Part shown: positions 1 to 11,500 of the stretch, in pieces | How the letters are laid out: every line of letters begins with the position of its first letter | Numbering within the stretch: the stretch's first letter is position 1 | Source: Struthidea cinerea | Lineage: Eukaryota > Chordata > Aves > Passeriformes > Corcoracidae | Assembly (NCBI GenBank): GCA_013397865.1 | Contig: VZTI01004086.1 | Location: 92,026-156,025, forward strand | DNA: 64,000 nucleotides | Direction of reading: 5' to 3' | Notes under the pieces: model-generated | The model's input: the letters and a program-made list of their open reading frames with translations, nothing else | Told to the model about the DNA's origin: nothing | Databases searched by the model: none | Program-made: the position numbers and the translations under genes

Positions 1-261
1 GAGTGATTCTCAGTCTGCTGAAGTCTTTCCAGGAGAGTGCTGGGAGGATTAATTAGTTAATGTTTATTGAGTGCTGGGAGGCTGCACGGTGTTATTTCAG
101 TGCTGCCTTATTTTATCCGTGGGGACTCGATTCTGGTTCCACCTACACTTGGTTTGGGATCTGGCAGCAGCTCCTGGGGCTGCGAATCAGCAGGGCCAGG
201 GCAGTGCCCGTCCCTGTGCTGGCACTGCTGGGACATCTCCAGTGCTGGGGGCAGCTCTGGA

Positions 262-708
262 GAGACCCTGAGGGGCTGGAGCGAGTCCAGGGAAGGGAAC
301 GGGGCTGGGAAGGGGCTGGAGAATTCCTGAGGGAGCTGGGAAAGGGGCTCAGCCTGGAGAAAAGGAGGCTCCGGGGGGACCTTGTGGCTCTGCACAACTC
401 CCTGACAGGAGGGGGCAGCCGGGGGGGGTCGGGCTCTGCTCCCAGGGAACAGGGACAGGAGGAGAGGGAACGGCCTCAGGCTGGGCCAGGGGAGGCTCAG
501 GGTGGATACTGGGAAAAATTCCTTCCTGGAAAGGGCTGTGAAGCCGTTGGAAGTGCCCAGGGCAGGGCTGGAGTCCCCATCCCTGGAGGGATTTCAAAGC
601 CCTGTGGATGTGGCACTTGGGGACCTGGGGCAGTGCTGGGGGTGGTTGGGCTTGATGGTGTTAAAAGTCTTTTCCAACCCAAACAATTCCCTGATTCTCT
701 GATTCTTC
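262..708 (+). repeat. CR1 retroposon, 5'-truncated, plus orientation
   Basis: The sequence has the usual bird CR1 3' region in order: CTCAGCCTGGAGAAAAGGAGGC, a GGGACAGGAGGAGAGGGAACGG segment, CCCCATCCCTGGAGGGATTT, TTTTCCAACCCAAACAATTCC and a tail of ATTCTCTG-like repeats. A full reverse transcriptase region is absent. The 5' edge is approximate. Confidence 0.85.
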
Positions 709-2205
709 TCAGTGACTCAAGGATGCTTAGAACAGGGAAGGAGTTTTCCCTTGGCATCCGAGAAGAGCTTCAGGTGCCTTCTGTGCTGACTCATGAACTG
801 ATCCCTTTGCGACCTGCCCCGCTCCTGGGCTCAGCTGAGCTTTGTGTCCTGAAGAACCAAAACCTTCCTAACGGGGAGATTTTAGGAGCAGGGTTGTGAA
901 AGCTCCGGTGGGGAGATTTCCTCTGAGGAGCACGAAGAGACATAAGGTGGTGTTATCTCGTTTTCCAGGTTTATCAGGACAGCCAGGCAGCAGATCCCGT
1001 ATCTATGAGCAGCTGGAGTTGGGATATTTTTGCCCCCCTCATTTCGATCATGTAAACGACTGGGATTATTGGGAAAGCACATCTGGACTGGAGGCTGTCC
1101 CTCCCAAGGGCACAGGAAGGGCTTGGTGTGCTCCAGGAGGAGCTTTGCTGCATCCCACATTCTGCACCACCCAATATTTGGAATTCAGCGTGGGCTGGAT
1201 GATCCGAGCTGTGCTTTAATAAACCTCACAACCCCCGGAGTGTGAAACCACTGGCAGTTCCTGACAGGGTGCAAACTCCAGGCTGTTACCTCGTTAAAAT
1301 CCACATTTCCTGGGTGCAGGCGGGGCCTGGTGGATGGTGAGAACATCCCTGGTGGAGCAGGAAGGGGAGGAACAGGCTTTGAAATGGAACTGACTGGACA
1401 GATGAGAGAAATGAACTAAAAATACTCATTTTTCAGTGATTTCCTCTTCAACCTTGTCCTTACTTAGGGGATTTTGTTGTGTAATGGTGCAAAGCCTACC
1501 CCAGGCAGACCCCACTAAAGGGTCTCTGCAGGACTCAGACCTGTGGGTTTTCTCCTCCACGTTGAGCTCATCTCCCCTGTGACTCCTAATTAGTTCTTTG
1601 TCTATAATTGTGCCTTGTCATTATGAGTGATTAATGAGTGATTAATCAATAAGGGCTGTTCTCCAGGGAGTTATTCCTGGCGTGGCACAGCCAGAGCAGG
1701 CACCCGTGGATTTAGGATCGGTCCTTACGTGGTGGCACCAGGTGGCTTTAAGCTGAAGGAGGATTGATTTGGACTAGAAACGAGGCAGAAGTTTTTTATG
1801 ACGGGGGTGACAAATGAATTCCCATCTCTGAGTCCAGGACTGTGAAATGTTGCTGTGTTTAATAGGAGGAGGCTCATCCATTGAGGGGAACTGGAACCCT
1901 TCGTGCTGCGTTTATAGTGACAGGTGTTGGTGAAGAGATTGGGGCTGGATGGAGTCTTTAAATAAATTCTTTTTTTTTTTTTTTTTAAACTATCTCTAAG
2001 CTGCAATTCTGCTGCTAAATAAGGATTGCTAATGACTGTCCTGACAAGCAAAGATCACATCTCTCCCCAAGATTTATTCCAGTCTGCATCTCCTCACCAC
2101 AGCTTTGCTTCTCTTCAGATCCTGGTGGTCTTTGATCCCCTGCCTTAAATACCACGAGCAGGTGATGTTTCTGGAAAACTAAATTCAGCTCCTGAGTTCA
2201 TAAAA

Positions 2206-2700
2206 TCCCAGAGTCCTGGAATGGTTTGCGTGGGAAGGGACCTTAAATCGCATCCAGTGCCACCCCTGCCATGGGCAGGGACACCTCCCACTGTCCCAGG
2301 CTGCTCCCAGCCCCAGTGTCCAGCCTGGCCTTGGACTCTGCCAGGGATCCAGGGGCAGCCACAGCTGCTCTGGGAATTCCAGCCCAGCCCCTCCCCACCC
2401 TCCCAGCCAGCAATTCCTTCCCAAGATCCCATCCATCCCTGCCCTCTGGCAGTGGGAAGCCATTCCCTGTCCCTCCATCCCTTGGAAAAAGTCTCTCTCC
2501 ATCTTTCTCGTCGGCCCCTTCAGGCCCTGCAAGGCCACGATGAGGTAACCCCGAAGCTTCTCCTCTCCAGACTGGACAATCCCAGCTCTTTCCTCCCAGC
2601 AGAGCTGCTCCATCCCTCTGACCATCCTGGTGCTCCCTCTGGACTCGCTCCAGCAGCTCCAGGTCCTTCCCAGACTGGGACCCCCGAGCTCAGGGCTGTA
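2206..2700 (-). repeat. CR1 retroposon, minus orientation
   Basis: Reverse-oriented CR1: it begins with GGAATGGTTTGCGTGGGAAGG, then GCCATGGGCAGGGACACCTC, the CCAGGGATCCAGGGGCAGCC block, and a region matching the upstream part of the CR1 3' end. Long open frames on both strands here come from the GC-rich repeat. Confidence 0.85.
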
Positions 2701-5488
2701 AGACTCTGCTACAGGTGGTGACGAAAGTGGTGACTGTTCCTCAAAAAAAACTGCAGGAAAATCTGAATCCTGGAAAAGACGGTTGGGAATCTCATCCATG
2801 AGTCCAGTGCCCTGAAATGCTGGATCTGAGGCCACTTGGGAACAGCCTGGAGCCGATTCCTCCCCATCCATGAGGGACCTCTCCATGAAGCAGAGCCTGA
2901 TCTGACCTAGAGAAAGCTGCAGCGGCCACAGGCTGGACTAAAGTACCCATTCCTGCCTGCTTGGGATGCAGCTGGAGAGTGGGATATTGGGATAACACTG
3001 CTCCAGCCCTCTGGGCTTCCCTGGTGTCGTCCCACCCCTGAGCACCCAAATTGGAGTGAGACAAAGCCCCTGTGGAGCTTGGGGCCATCCAAGGGAAATC
3101 CTCCGTCCCAGGAGACCCTCCTGATCCAGGCTCATCATATTCAGCAATCCTGGGCTTAAATCTAAAACCGAGCATGAATCTGGAGTCGTTCCCTGTGCTC
3201 AAGGGAAGATTCCCCAGTTTCCCAGTGCTGTGGATGGGATGGAAACGTGGCTGTTCCTCCAGGACGGCCGGAGAGGGGGGAAATGAAACCCCAGCAAAGA
3301 CAGAGACTCCTCTCCCAGAGGAGCCCCGGGCTGGCAGGGCCCGTCAGGGAGCTGGAGCTGCTGGAAAACGCTGCAGACAGAAAGGGAATTAGAGGAGAAA
3401 GAAGTGAAAATGAGCTGGCAGAATCTTGAGGTGACTCATCAGGTGCATCTTGTGAAGTCTCTTTGGGAGAAGTAATGAAATCGCGTGTTCTAACAATATT
3501 TGCACTGCAGCAGGGAAAGGCATAAATATTGGGATCAATTAATGAAATTAGAGAATTTGACCAAAAAAGCCCTCGTGCTGGCTCAGAAACCATCCCTCTT
3601 CCTTTTTGCTGGTGTCAGTGCCGGCAGTTGGAGAGGAAAATCCCGCAGTTCTGCTTCCCATCCGGGATAAAGGAGATCTGGGCAGCCGTGGGGTCACTGG
3701 GATGTGCTGGGAGGTCACCGGGAGCCCGAGGAATTCCACCCTCACCCCATGGAGGTTCTCCAGCTGGCGGGCAGGCAGGGACCTGGTGACTGTCTGGGCA
3801 CGGAGCCTCCTGCCCTTCGGATTTCGGGATTTAGACCCACCTGGTCTGTACCACCCACAAGGATTGTCCTTTGTGTCCCCCAACCTCTGTCTTCCACCTG
3901 GAAAAGGGGGAATAATGATTTTCCTTGGAAAGGGAATTTTTCCTCAGGAAAACTCCTGTGGATATGTGACATCTAGAGCTTCAATTCCTCATCACAAGCA
4001 GTGGAGTTCGTCACAGAGCTCGGTTTTGGAGCGTGGGGTGAACTGGGAGTGAGATCTGGGGCCGTTGGTATCAATGGGTCAATTGATGCAGTGTAGAGCA
4101 GAGTAATCACCTCATCCCAACAGAATTTGAATGGATTTACATTTGGGAATGGCAGTAAACCTGGGGTGAGGGATTAATTAACACCCTGACGATGATGAAC
4201 TCAGCAGGTGAGCGCCTGATTTGCAGGTGCACCCCAGCACCCGGCGGGGTTTTGGCGGGGCGACCGTGAGCCAAAAAGAGCCATCACCATGCTGGGATTC
4301 GGCAGCAGCAGGAGCAGAACTCCCCAGGTTCTCCTGCCCCGGATTGGCTCCGGCACAACTCTCCTTGGAAAAATTCCCCTGGTTCCTGGCGGCCTCCACT
4401 CAAGAGGATGTTGACAAATTGGAAAGAAGCAAAAGAGCCACGAGGGTGGGGAGAGATTGGCGAAGGAGCCTTGCCAGGGAAGCAGCCAGGCTCCTGGCTC
4501 ACAGCAAATCTGTGTTTTTTAAATTGAAGTGGAGGTTAAAGGGTGGATTTGCAGCTCCAAGTACCTGAGGGAAGAACAAACCCAGGCAGAGGAGCTGCAG
4601 TCCCGGCGCCGAGGCCTCAGGGCTGACCCAGGCTGGGGCTGAACGCGAGTTTTTGACAGCAAAACCCAGTATCTGCTGGGATATTTTGGAGTCCTGGCTT
4701 TCCACCCATCTCCGGAATGATGCACATCAGCATTTGGTTGGTGTGGAGGTTATAATTTGGATTTCGGTGTCATTTGTGGAGGAAACCCCTCTGCCTTTGA
4801 GAAGGAAGGGCAAACCGTGGGGCTGTGTCTGTGCCAGAGCACCTCTGGGGTTGGTGTCTCCTCCTTACCCCCACCTGCACCTCTCAGAGGACATTTCCTC
4901 CTCGGTGCTCATCCCTCTCCGCACTCTGAGCCAGATTTGGGTGTTTGGAGGCTGCCAGGAGGCAACAGCGAGAGTTTCAAATGAGATTTTTTCCTCTCCG
5001 TGAGTGTTTTTTCGGTGCATTTAGGAATGACAACTCGTGGTTGTTTATTCTATTTACTCTAAACCCAGGGTTTGTTTGAGGAGCTCCCTGTGCTCCCTGC
5101 AGGCCTCGCTCCACCGTTGTTCCCCAGCAAGGCTGGATTTCCGCAGGAAGCTCACCCAGGGAGAGGCTGTGCTAAATTTACCTTGAGGTCTCCGTGCAGC
5201 AGAGAATTTGGGATTTGTAAAGCTCTGAAGTCTGGCTCTTGTTGTTCTTTTTACCATTTAATGTAAGTCCAATATTGTCTCTTGCTGGCCTCGCTGCCCA
5301 CGCAGCTGTGAAGGAGCTCAGGTGTGTAAAGCATCTTTAAATCCATCCTGGAGAGCTGCAGAAAATGAGGTTTTTGTCCCAATCCCCCGTGTTTGTTTAT
5401 CACAGCAGCTAAAAGATGAATATTTGGGATTTGGGATAAAACTACACTGGGTTATTTTAACATTTAATGTTCTCTTTTATTTCTCCAG

Positions 5489-5515
5489 CTGTGGGGAGCT
5501 CAAAAAATCAAACAG
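5489..5515 (+). CDS. SFXN5: SFXN5 coding microexon (LWGAQKIKQ), first exon in window
   Basis: This is a 27-nt microexon encoding LWGAQKIKQ, phase 0 at both ends. It has a pyrimidine-rich acceptor ending TTCTCCAG and a donor GTAATA. It matches the stretch just before the HPDT-containing exon in SFXN5 proteins and splices in frame to 6727. It was found by matching the peptide, since it is far too short to show as an open frame. The preceding exon of the gene is not in the window. Confidence 0.92.
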
Positions 5516-8500
5516 GTAATACAGTTCTTTCATATTTTCCATTTTCCTTATTATTTCCAACTGCTGCTGTTTTTTCCCTTTTTCCTGTCCTCCCTCATTC
5601 CCTTTGCCAGTTGCTGTTTTGCCTTCCCATGGAAATGTAAATGCAGAGAACACTCTGCCACCAAAGAGCCTGATTTTTTTTTATATATATTTATATATTT
5701 TGATGTCTTCATTTTCTCCTTCCTGTCTAGTCAAGAGCTTTCTTGTCTCCAGTCTTTTGCAAATAGTTTGACAGTTCCTTGGGAAGATTTGTGCCTGTGC
5801 TGTACCTTCCTCCCCGTGCTCCCAGATCCCTTGGGAACTGATTTTTCGCTCCCAGTTAATTCCAGTGCAGCCTCCCGGGCTTGGCAGAAAATTTGGGGGG
5901 AAATCTGGGTAAAAATGGGCCAAGTGAGCTGTGCTGCTGTTCATCAGTGAAGCAGATTTAGGATTCCTGTGGAGGTTGGGGTCTCCAGAGGTGCCAGGGC
6001 TGGCTGAGGAGCTGTGGGTGCACAGCAGGGTTGGATTTTCTGGCAAATCCAGGTCCTGTGTGGGGTTTTTTCGGGTGTCCCTTGTGGTGCCACCCAGACC
6101 TGCCCGTTGTTATCCCAACTTATCCTGGAGCAGGTGGGGAGAAGTTCCAGGATGGAGCCCATACCTGCGGATGGGGAGGAGAAGTTCCCGGAGCTGAACC
6201 CACCCCTTGTGGTTGGACCCCGAGTCCATGGGGGTTTCCCCGTGATCCCTTTGCCTCCCCAGCAGGATAAAGGGGTTTCTCTCCTCATTCCCTCCCCATC
6301 CCGCTCCACAGCCAGGGCTTTTCCCAGCTTTCCTGCCCAGGACATTTCAGCCTCGATGGAGGTGCTGAAAACAGGCAGGGACAGAAACTAGTTTTCTTTT
6401 TTCTCTCCCAAATCTGCCTTTCCTGGGGTTAAGGTACAGCCGTGGGTGGCTTTGGGGACACAGAACCCAGGCAGAACCACTCTTTGTATGTCAGGGTCCA
6501 TTATTTCCTCCTAAATGATTAATTGATGCTAAATCACTCGAGGAGAGGGGAAAGCAGGGCTGCGAGGGGGTTTTGTGGAGGCCGCTGAGCCCCAGCTGCC
6601 TTTGGTGGGAGCTGTGCGAGCAGGGAGGGCCCCAAACGGGGGAAATCCCAGGGTGAGAGGAGGTGTTTGGAGCCGAGGGTGGCTGTGCTGTGCCCTCATC
6701 GTGTCTCTTTGGTGACACTTTTGCAGGCCATCATCCACCCCGACACAAACGAGACCATCTTCATGCCTTTCCGAATGTCAGGTACGGTTTGTCCCCAGAA
6801 TTTCACTCGGAATTTGTGTAAAATATTGGGGGGGGGTTTGGGTCTTCTCTTTTTGAATAGCATCTTGACAACATTTAGGCCAAGATCAGGAAGGAATTCC
6901 AACACCAAAATCCCTTTGCAGGTGAGGAGATCTCTGTGAATTCCACTGTGAGATCTCATGCTTAGTATTTTCTCCTTTCCTTTCCTTTCCTTTCTTTTCC
7001 TTTCCTTTCCTTTCCTTTCCTTTCCTTTCCTTTCCTTTCCTTTCCTTTCCTTTCCGAGGAGACAGGAACTTCCCAATTTACCTGGACCCCAGCCAGGGCC
7101 TTTTCTGGCGTTTTTGAGGGATCTGTCACTGTTGGGAGCATTTTAATTTTGCAAAACTCGATGCCCACACCACAGAGGGTGTAAAATACAGGTGAGCAGC
7201 TCGATCCCTCCTCACTGGATGACGAGGAGGGGGCTAAGAGGGTTTTATTCCCCAGGAAAGAACGGGATGAGCCCTATTTCTGATGTCTCATAGCCCCAGC
7301 ACTGGGATTCTAGGAAGGATCAGCTTCTCTGTGTCTTAATGAGCTGTTGGATGATTAAAAATTGCCTCCCTCTCCCCTCTTTGGGGTGTCCCTCTGTGCT
7401 CAGGTCCCCAGCAGCTCTTCTGGGGATGCCAGTGCAGCCCGGGTGCTTTCCTGACAGATTTCTTTAAGTAAACAGGACCTTTCCCTGGTTTTGGGTGGAA
7501 CATCTTCACCTGACTGCTGGGCACAGGGGAAAATTAACAGGGCTGGGGGGTTTGTGCTGTGGCTCTTTGGGGGATGATGCTGAGGGTGGAGTGGGGGGGG
7601 AGAAGCCAGGACCCTCGGCTGTGCTGCCTTGTCCTGGATTTGTCTCTTCAATTTTTCTTCCCCTCAGGTCTTTGCCCTTTCTGGTTGTAAATTGGATCCA
7701 GGAAGTTAATTCAGTAATATTGGGAAAATGCTCTGAGACCTTCTCATGGAAGTCAGAGAGAGGATTTATAATTAGCACAGGAATTGGCAGCCGTAGCAGG
7801 GGAGAGATGTGAAGTGTTTGATTTCTGTGGTGCTCAGTAGCGTTTGAGGAAGAGACTTCTCTCTGTAGCAGAGAGCCTGAACCTCCCTGCAGCTGGGACT
7901 GACACAGTCCCTCTCTCCTCCATCCGAAAATTCACTTCCTTCAGCTTCTACCTGGTCCTTTCCCAGGTCAGCTGGGAATTAACGAGCTGGGAATAAACGA
8001 GCTCTCCTGTGCAAACCTCCAGAGGAGAGGCTGGTGGGGAAGGAGGGAGGTGCCAGCTGTGGGGACGTGGTCCTGCTCCTGCCTGGGATGGGCTCTGCAG
8101 CTCTTGAGTGCTTCAGGAGCATCTCCAGGGTTTATTCCTGGTGGGAGCAGGCTCAGCCAGAGAGGAAGGGGCTGGGGGAGCCCTGGGTCAGTGAGGGGAG
8201 GTGTGGGAGGGTCTGGTGGCAGCAGAGCTGGCACGGGGAGGGAGGAGATGCCAGGCTGAGGCTGGCAGGGGCAGGATCCCCCCGGCCGTGGCAGCAGCCC
8301 CTGGTCAGCCCAGGCAGGGTCCAGCTGCTCCAGGGCCACGGGAGCAGGGCCTGGCTGGGCTGGGTGAGGAGCTGGCACAGACTGGGCTTACTGGGGACAC
8401 CTTTCCCACCTCAGCGGTCCCAGTTTTGGGGAAACTCGCACACCACCACCCAAAAAAGGCAAATAAAGGATGGGAAAACCAGGAGGGTGCTGCAGTTGTT

Positions 8501-11500
8501 GGCTGGTGCAGCAGGAGTCGGATCTGCCAGGATGTCCCAGGGTGGTGTGGAGCTGGTGGCAGTGAGGGCACCTCGTTTTGCCAGGGGTGGCTGCTCCCCT
8601 AAGCTGGGACATTAATTCAAACTAAAGTTTGTTCATCTCTTCTTTTTTTGTCCGTAGGTTACATTCCCTTTGGAACCCCCATCGTAAGTATTTCATTGTG
8701 GGCACCAGGAAATGCTTTCCTGAGCACAATTCCCCACCTCAGCACCCCGTGACATTCCCACAGGATTCCCACCTTCCCCGCTTGCTGTTGCCAAGGGTTC
8801 CCTCATGGAACACCCACCCTCTGGGTGAGGGTATTTATCTGCTATTAAGGGGTTTTTATCTGCTAATACACTGAGGTTATTTATCTATTATATATCAGGT
8901 CCTTTAAGTGTTACATATGTATTAAACCACCCTCGGGTCGAGTTTATTCATCCGTTATTGAGGTTCTTTAGCTGTTAATATATTGATGTTATTTATCTAT
9001 TTTCTATGAGGATATTGATGGATTAAGCCACCCTCTGGATGAGGATGTTTATCTGTTATTAAGGTTTTTTTATCTATTCATACATTGAGGTTCTTTATCT
9101 ACTATTTATGAGGTTATTTATGAATTAACACACCCTCTGAGGTTATTTCTCTATTATTGAGGTTATTTATTTATTAATACATTGAGGTTATTTATCTATT
9201 ATCTATCAGGTTATTGATTAATTAACCCAGCCTCTATTTGAGGTTATTTATCTACTATTAAGGCTATTAATTTATTAATATATTGAGGTTATTATCTATT
9301 ATATGTGAGGTTATATATGAATTAACACAAGCTCTGAGGTTATTTATTTATCTATTATTGAGGCTATTTCTCTGTTAATGTATTGAGATAAATATTGATA
9401 TATTTATCTATTATCTGTCAGGTTATTGATGAATTAACCCAGTCTCTATTTGAGGTTATTTATCTACTATTGAGGTTATTTATCTATTCATATGGAGAGG
9501 TTATTTTTTATTATCTATCAGGTTATTGATGAATTAGCCCAGCCTCTGGCTGAGGTTATTGATCCATTTAACATCGTTCCCACAACCTCCTTCACCATTT
9601 TCATCTCTCCCTCCGCAAAGCTGAACCCATTGCCTGCAAAATGCAACTCCTGCAACTCTCAGATTTCATTTTTGGACACTTTCATTGTGCATTTCCGTGG
9701 TTTAAGGGTCTCTGCCCAACGCGAGGAGCTGCAGCTTGGCCAGGCCGGTGTTGTGTGCTCTCGTTTGGGTTAATTAAAGCAGAGGTTGTTAATTAAAGCA
9801 GAGGGTGCTCTCCTGAGGTTATTGCTGAGGATGGCGGTGATTTGCCCTTGTTACTGTGAATTCTGTGAGTGTTTGGGTGCTCTCTGTAGCGAGAGCCAGA
9901 AGGGAGAGAATTCTGCCTGCTCTCCTCCTGCTGGAACCTCAGCTCATCCCAACAGGAGTGATTAATTAACCCCAGTTTCGTGGGAAACTGAGGCACAGAA
10001 TTTGCCCCCCAAAAAATTGGTGTCCAGAGGCAGCTTGTCCCCAAAGCCAGCAGCTCTGGCTCAGCTCGTCAGATCATTCAAACGGCCGAAGGAGCCAAAT
10101 ACCCTGAATTTAACCTCCTTAAGCAGTGGTGCCAGCTCTGGGCCTGGCTCAAGGTCGTCCCCCTTCCCCGAGGTCCGTAACCGCAGAGCCGGATCAGCGG
10201 GGCTGCCGCTGTTTGTTGTGCTGGGCTGAGGCCGGGTGGGAACTTTGTGTGGGGCATTTTAGAAGAAAAGGTTAAACAAAAACGAGTTAACGATCAAATT
10301 GACAATGAAATCGGCCCCAATCCAGAGCTGTCAGAGGAGCCGAGAGCTGTCAGATGAGCCCAATTTCAGGAGCTGCAAAGGATAAACTGGAACCTCTTGT
10401 CATTTAGGAGAAAAAAAAAAAACCACAACCCAAACGTTTCAAATGTTAAAATTAAAATGTAACATTTATGCCAATCGATCTGTGAAATTTAGTGACAAAA
10501 TTGGCAGCCTGCTCCGGCATAAAAACAGTTTGAGGCTTGTATTTCACAAAGGGGGATGGGATTTCCTCAAGAGCGGCTGCGCTGGGCTCGGGCTGGGCCG
10601 TCCTTGTCCCCAGGCCGGGCGGGGTTTGGGGTCAGCCGGGCACCCCGCGGCCGAGAGCGGGGTGGGGACGGGCAGTTTGGGGGTATTTCCCTCTGCAGCC
10701 CCTGCAGGATAATTCGGTCTGGGATAGCTCAGTGTGGAGGGGATAAATAACGGGATCTCTCCCGGGCCCGCAGCGGCGCCCCTCACGCCTCCGAACCGCG
10801 GGGTGTTTGTCCTTCCCGGGGCACAGCTCCCCTCACACCTCCCAACCCCGCGGGTATTTGTCCTTCCCGTGGCACAGCTCCCCTCACACCTCCCAATCCC
10901 GCAGGGTGTTTGTCCTTCCCGGGGCACAGCTCCCCTCACNNNNNNNNNNNNNNNNNNNNNNNNNNNNNNNNNNNNNNNNNNNNNNNNNNNNNNNNNNNNN
11001 NNNNNNNNNNNNNNNNNNNNNNNNNNNNNNNNNNNNNNNNNNNNNNNNNNNNNNNNNNNNNNNNNNNNNNNNNNNNNNNNNNNNNNNNNNNNNNNNNNNN
11101 NNNNNNNNNNNNNNNNNNNNNNNNNNNNNNNNNNNNNNNNNNNNNNNNNNNNNNNNNNNNNNNNNNNNNNNNNNNNNNNNNNNNNNNNNNNNNNNNNNNN
11201 NNNNNNNNNNNNNNNNNNNNNNNNNNNNNNNNNNNNNNNNNNNNNNNNNNNNNNNNNNNNNNNNNNNNNNNNNNNNNNNNNNNNNNNNNNNNNNNNNNNN
11301 NNNNNNNNNNNNNNNNNNNNNNNGGCACAGCTCCCCTCACACCTCCCAACCCCGCGGGGTGTTTGTCCTTCCCGTGGCACAGCTCCCCTCACACCCCCGA
11401 ACCGCGGGGTGTTTGTCCTTCCCGCGGCACAGCTCCCCTCACGCCTCCCAACCCCGCGGGTATTTGTCCTTCCCAGCCCTGGGCTTTGCTTCCCCGTCCT

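Larger units (their letters stand above)
1..5488 (+). other. SFXN5: 5' partial intron of SFXN5
   Basis: Non-coding sequence upstream of the first visible exon. It holds CR1 copies at 262-708 and 2206-2700, a T run near 1971-1986 and an AT-rich patch near 1560-1650. I searched all three + frames for the expected upstream SFXN5 peptides (a DYKHGTLRPG-like block and an IDPRTLF-like block) and did not find them. Confidence 0.75.

Noticed and set aside
961..1018. Possible upstream SFXN5 exon after TTTTCCAG
   Set aside because: The translation does not match any sideroflexin N-terminal sequence and no suitable donor follows.
2185..2886. 233-codon minus-strand open frame
   Set aside because: It lies largely in a reverse CR1 3' end, which carries no coding function; similar frames recur in every CR1 copy of this subfamily.
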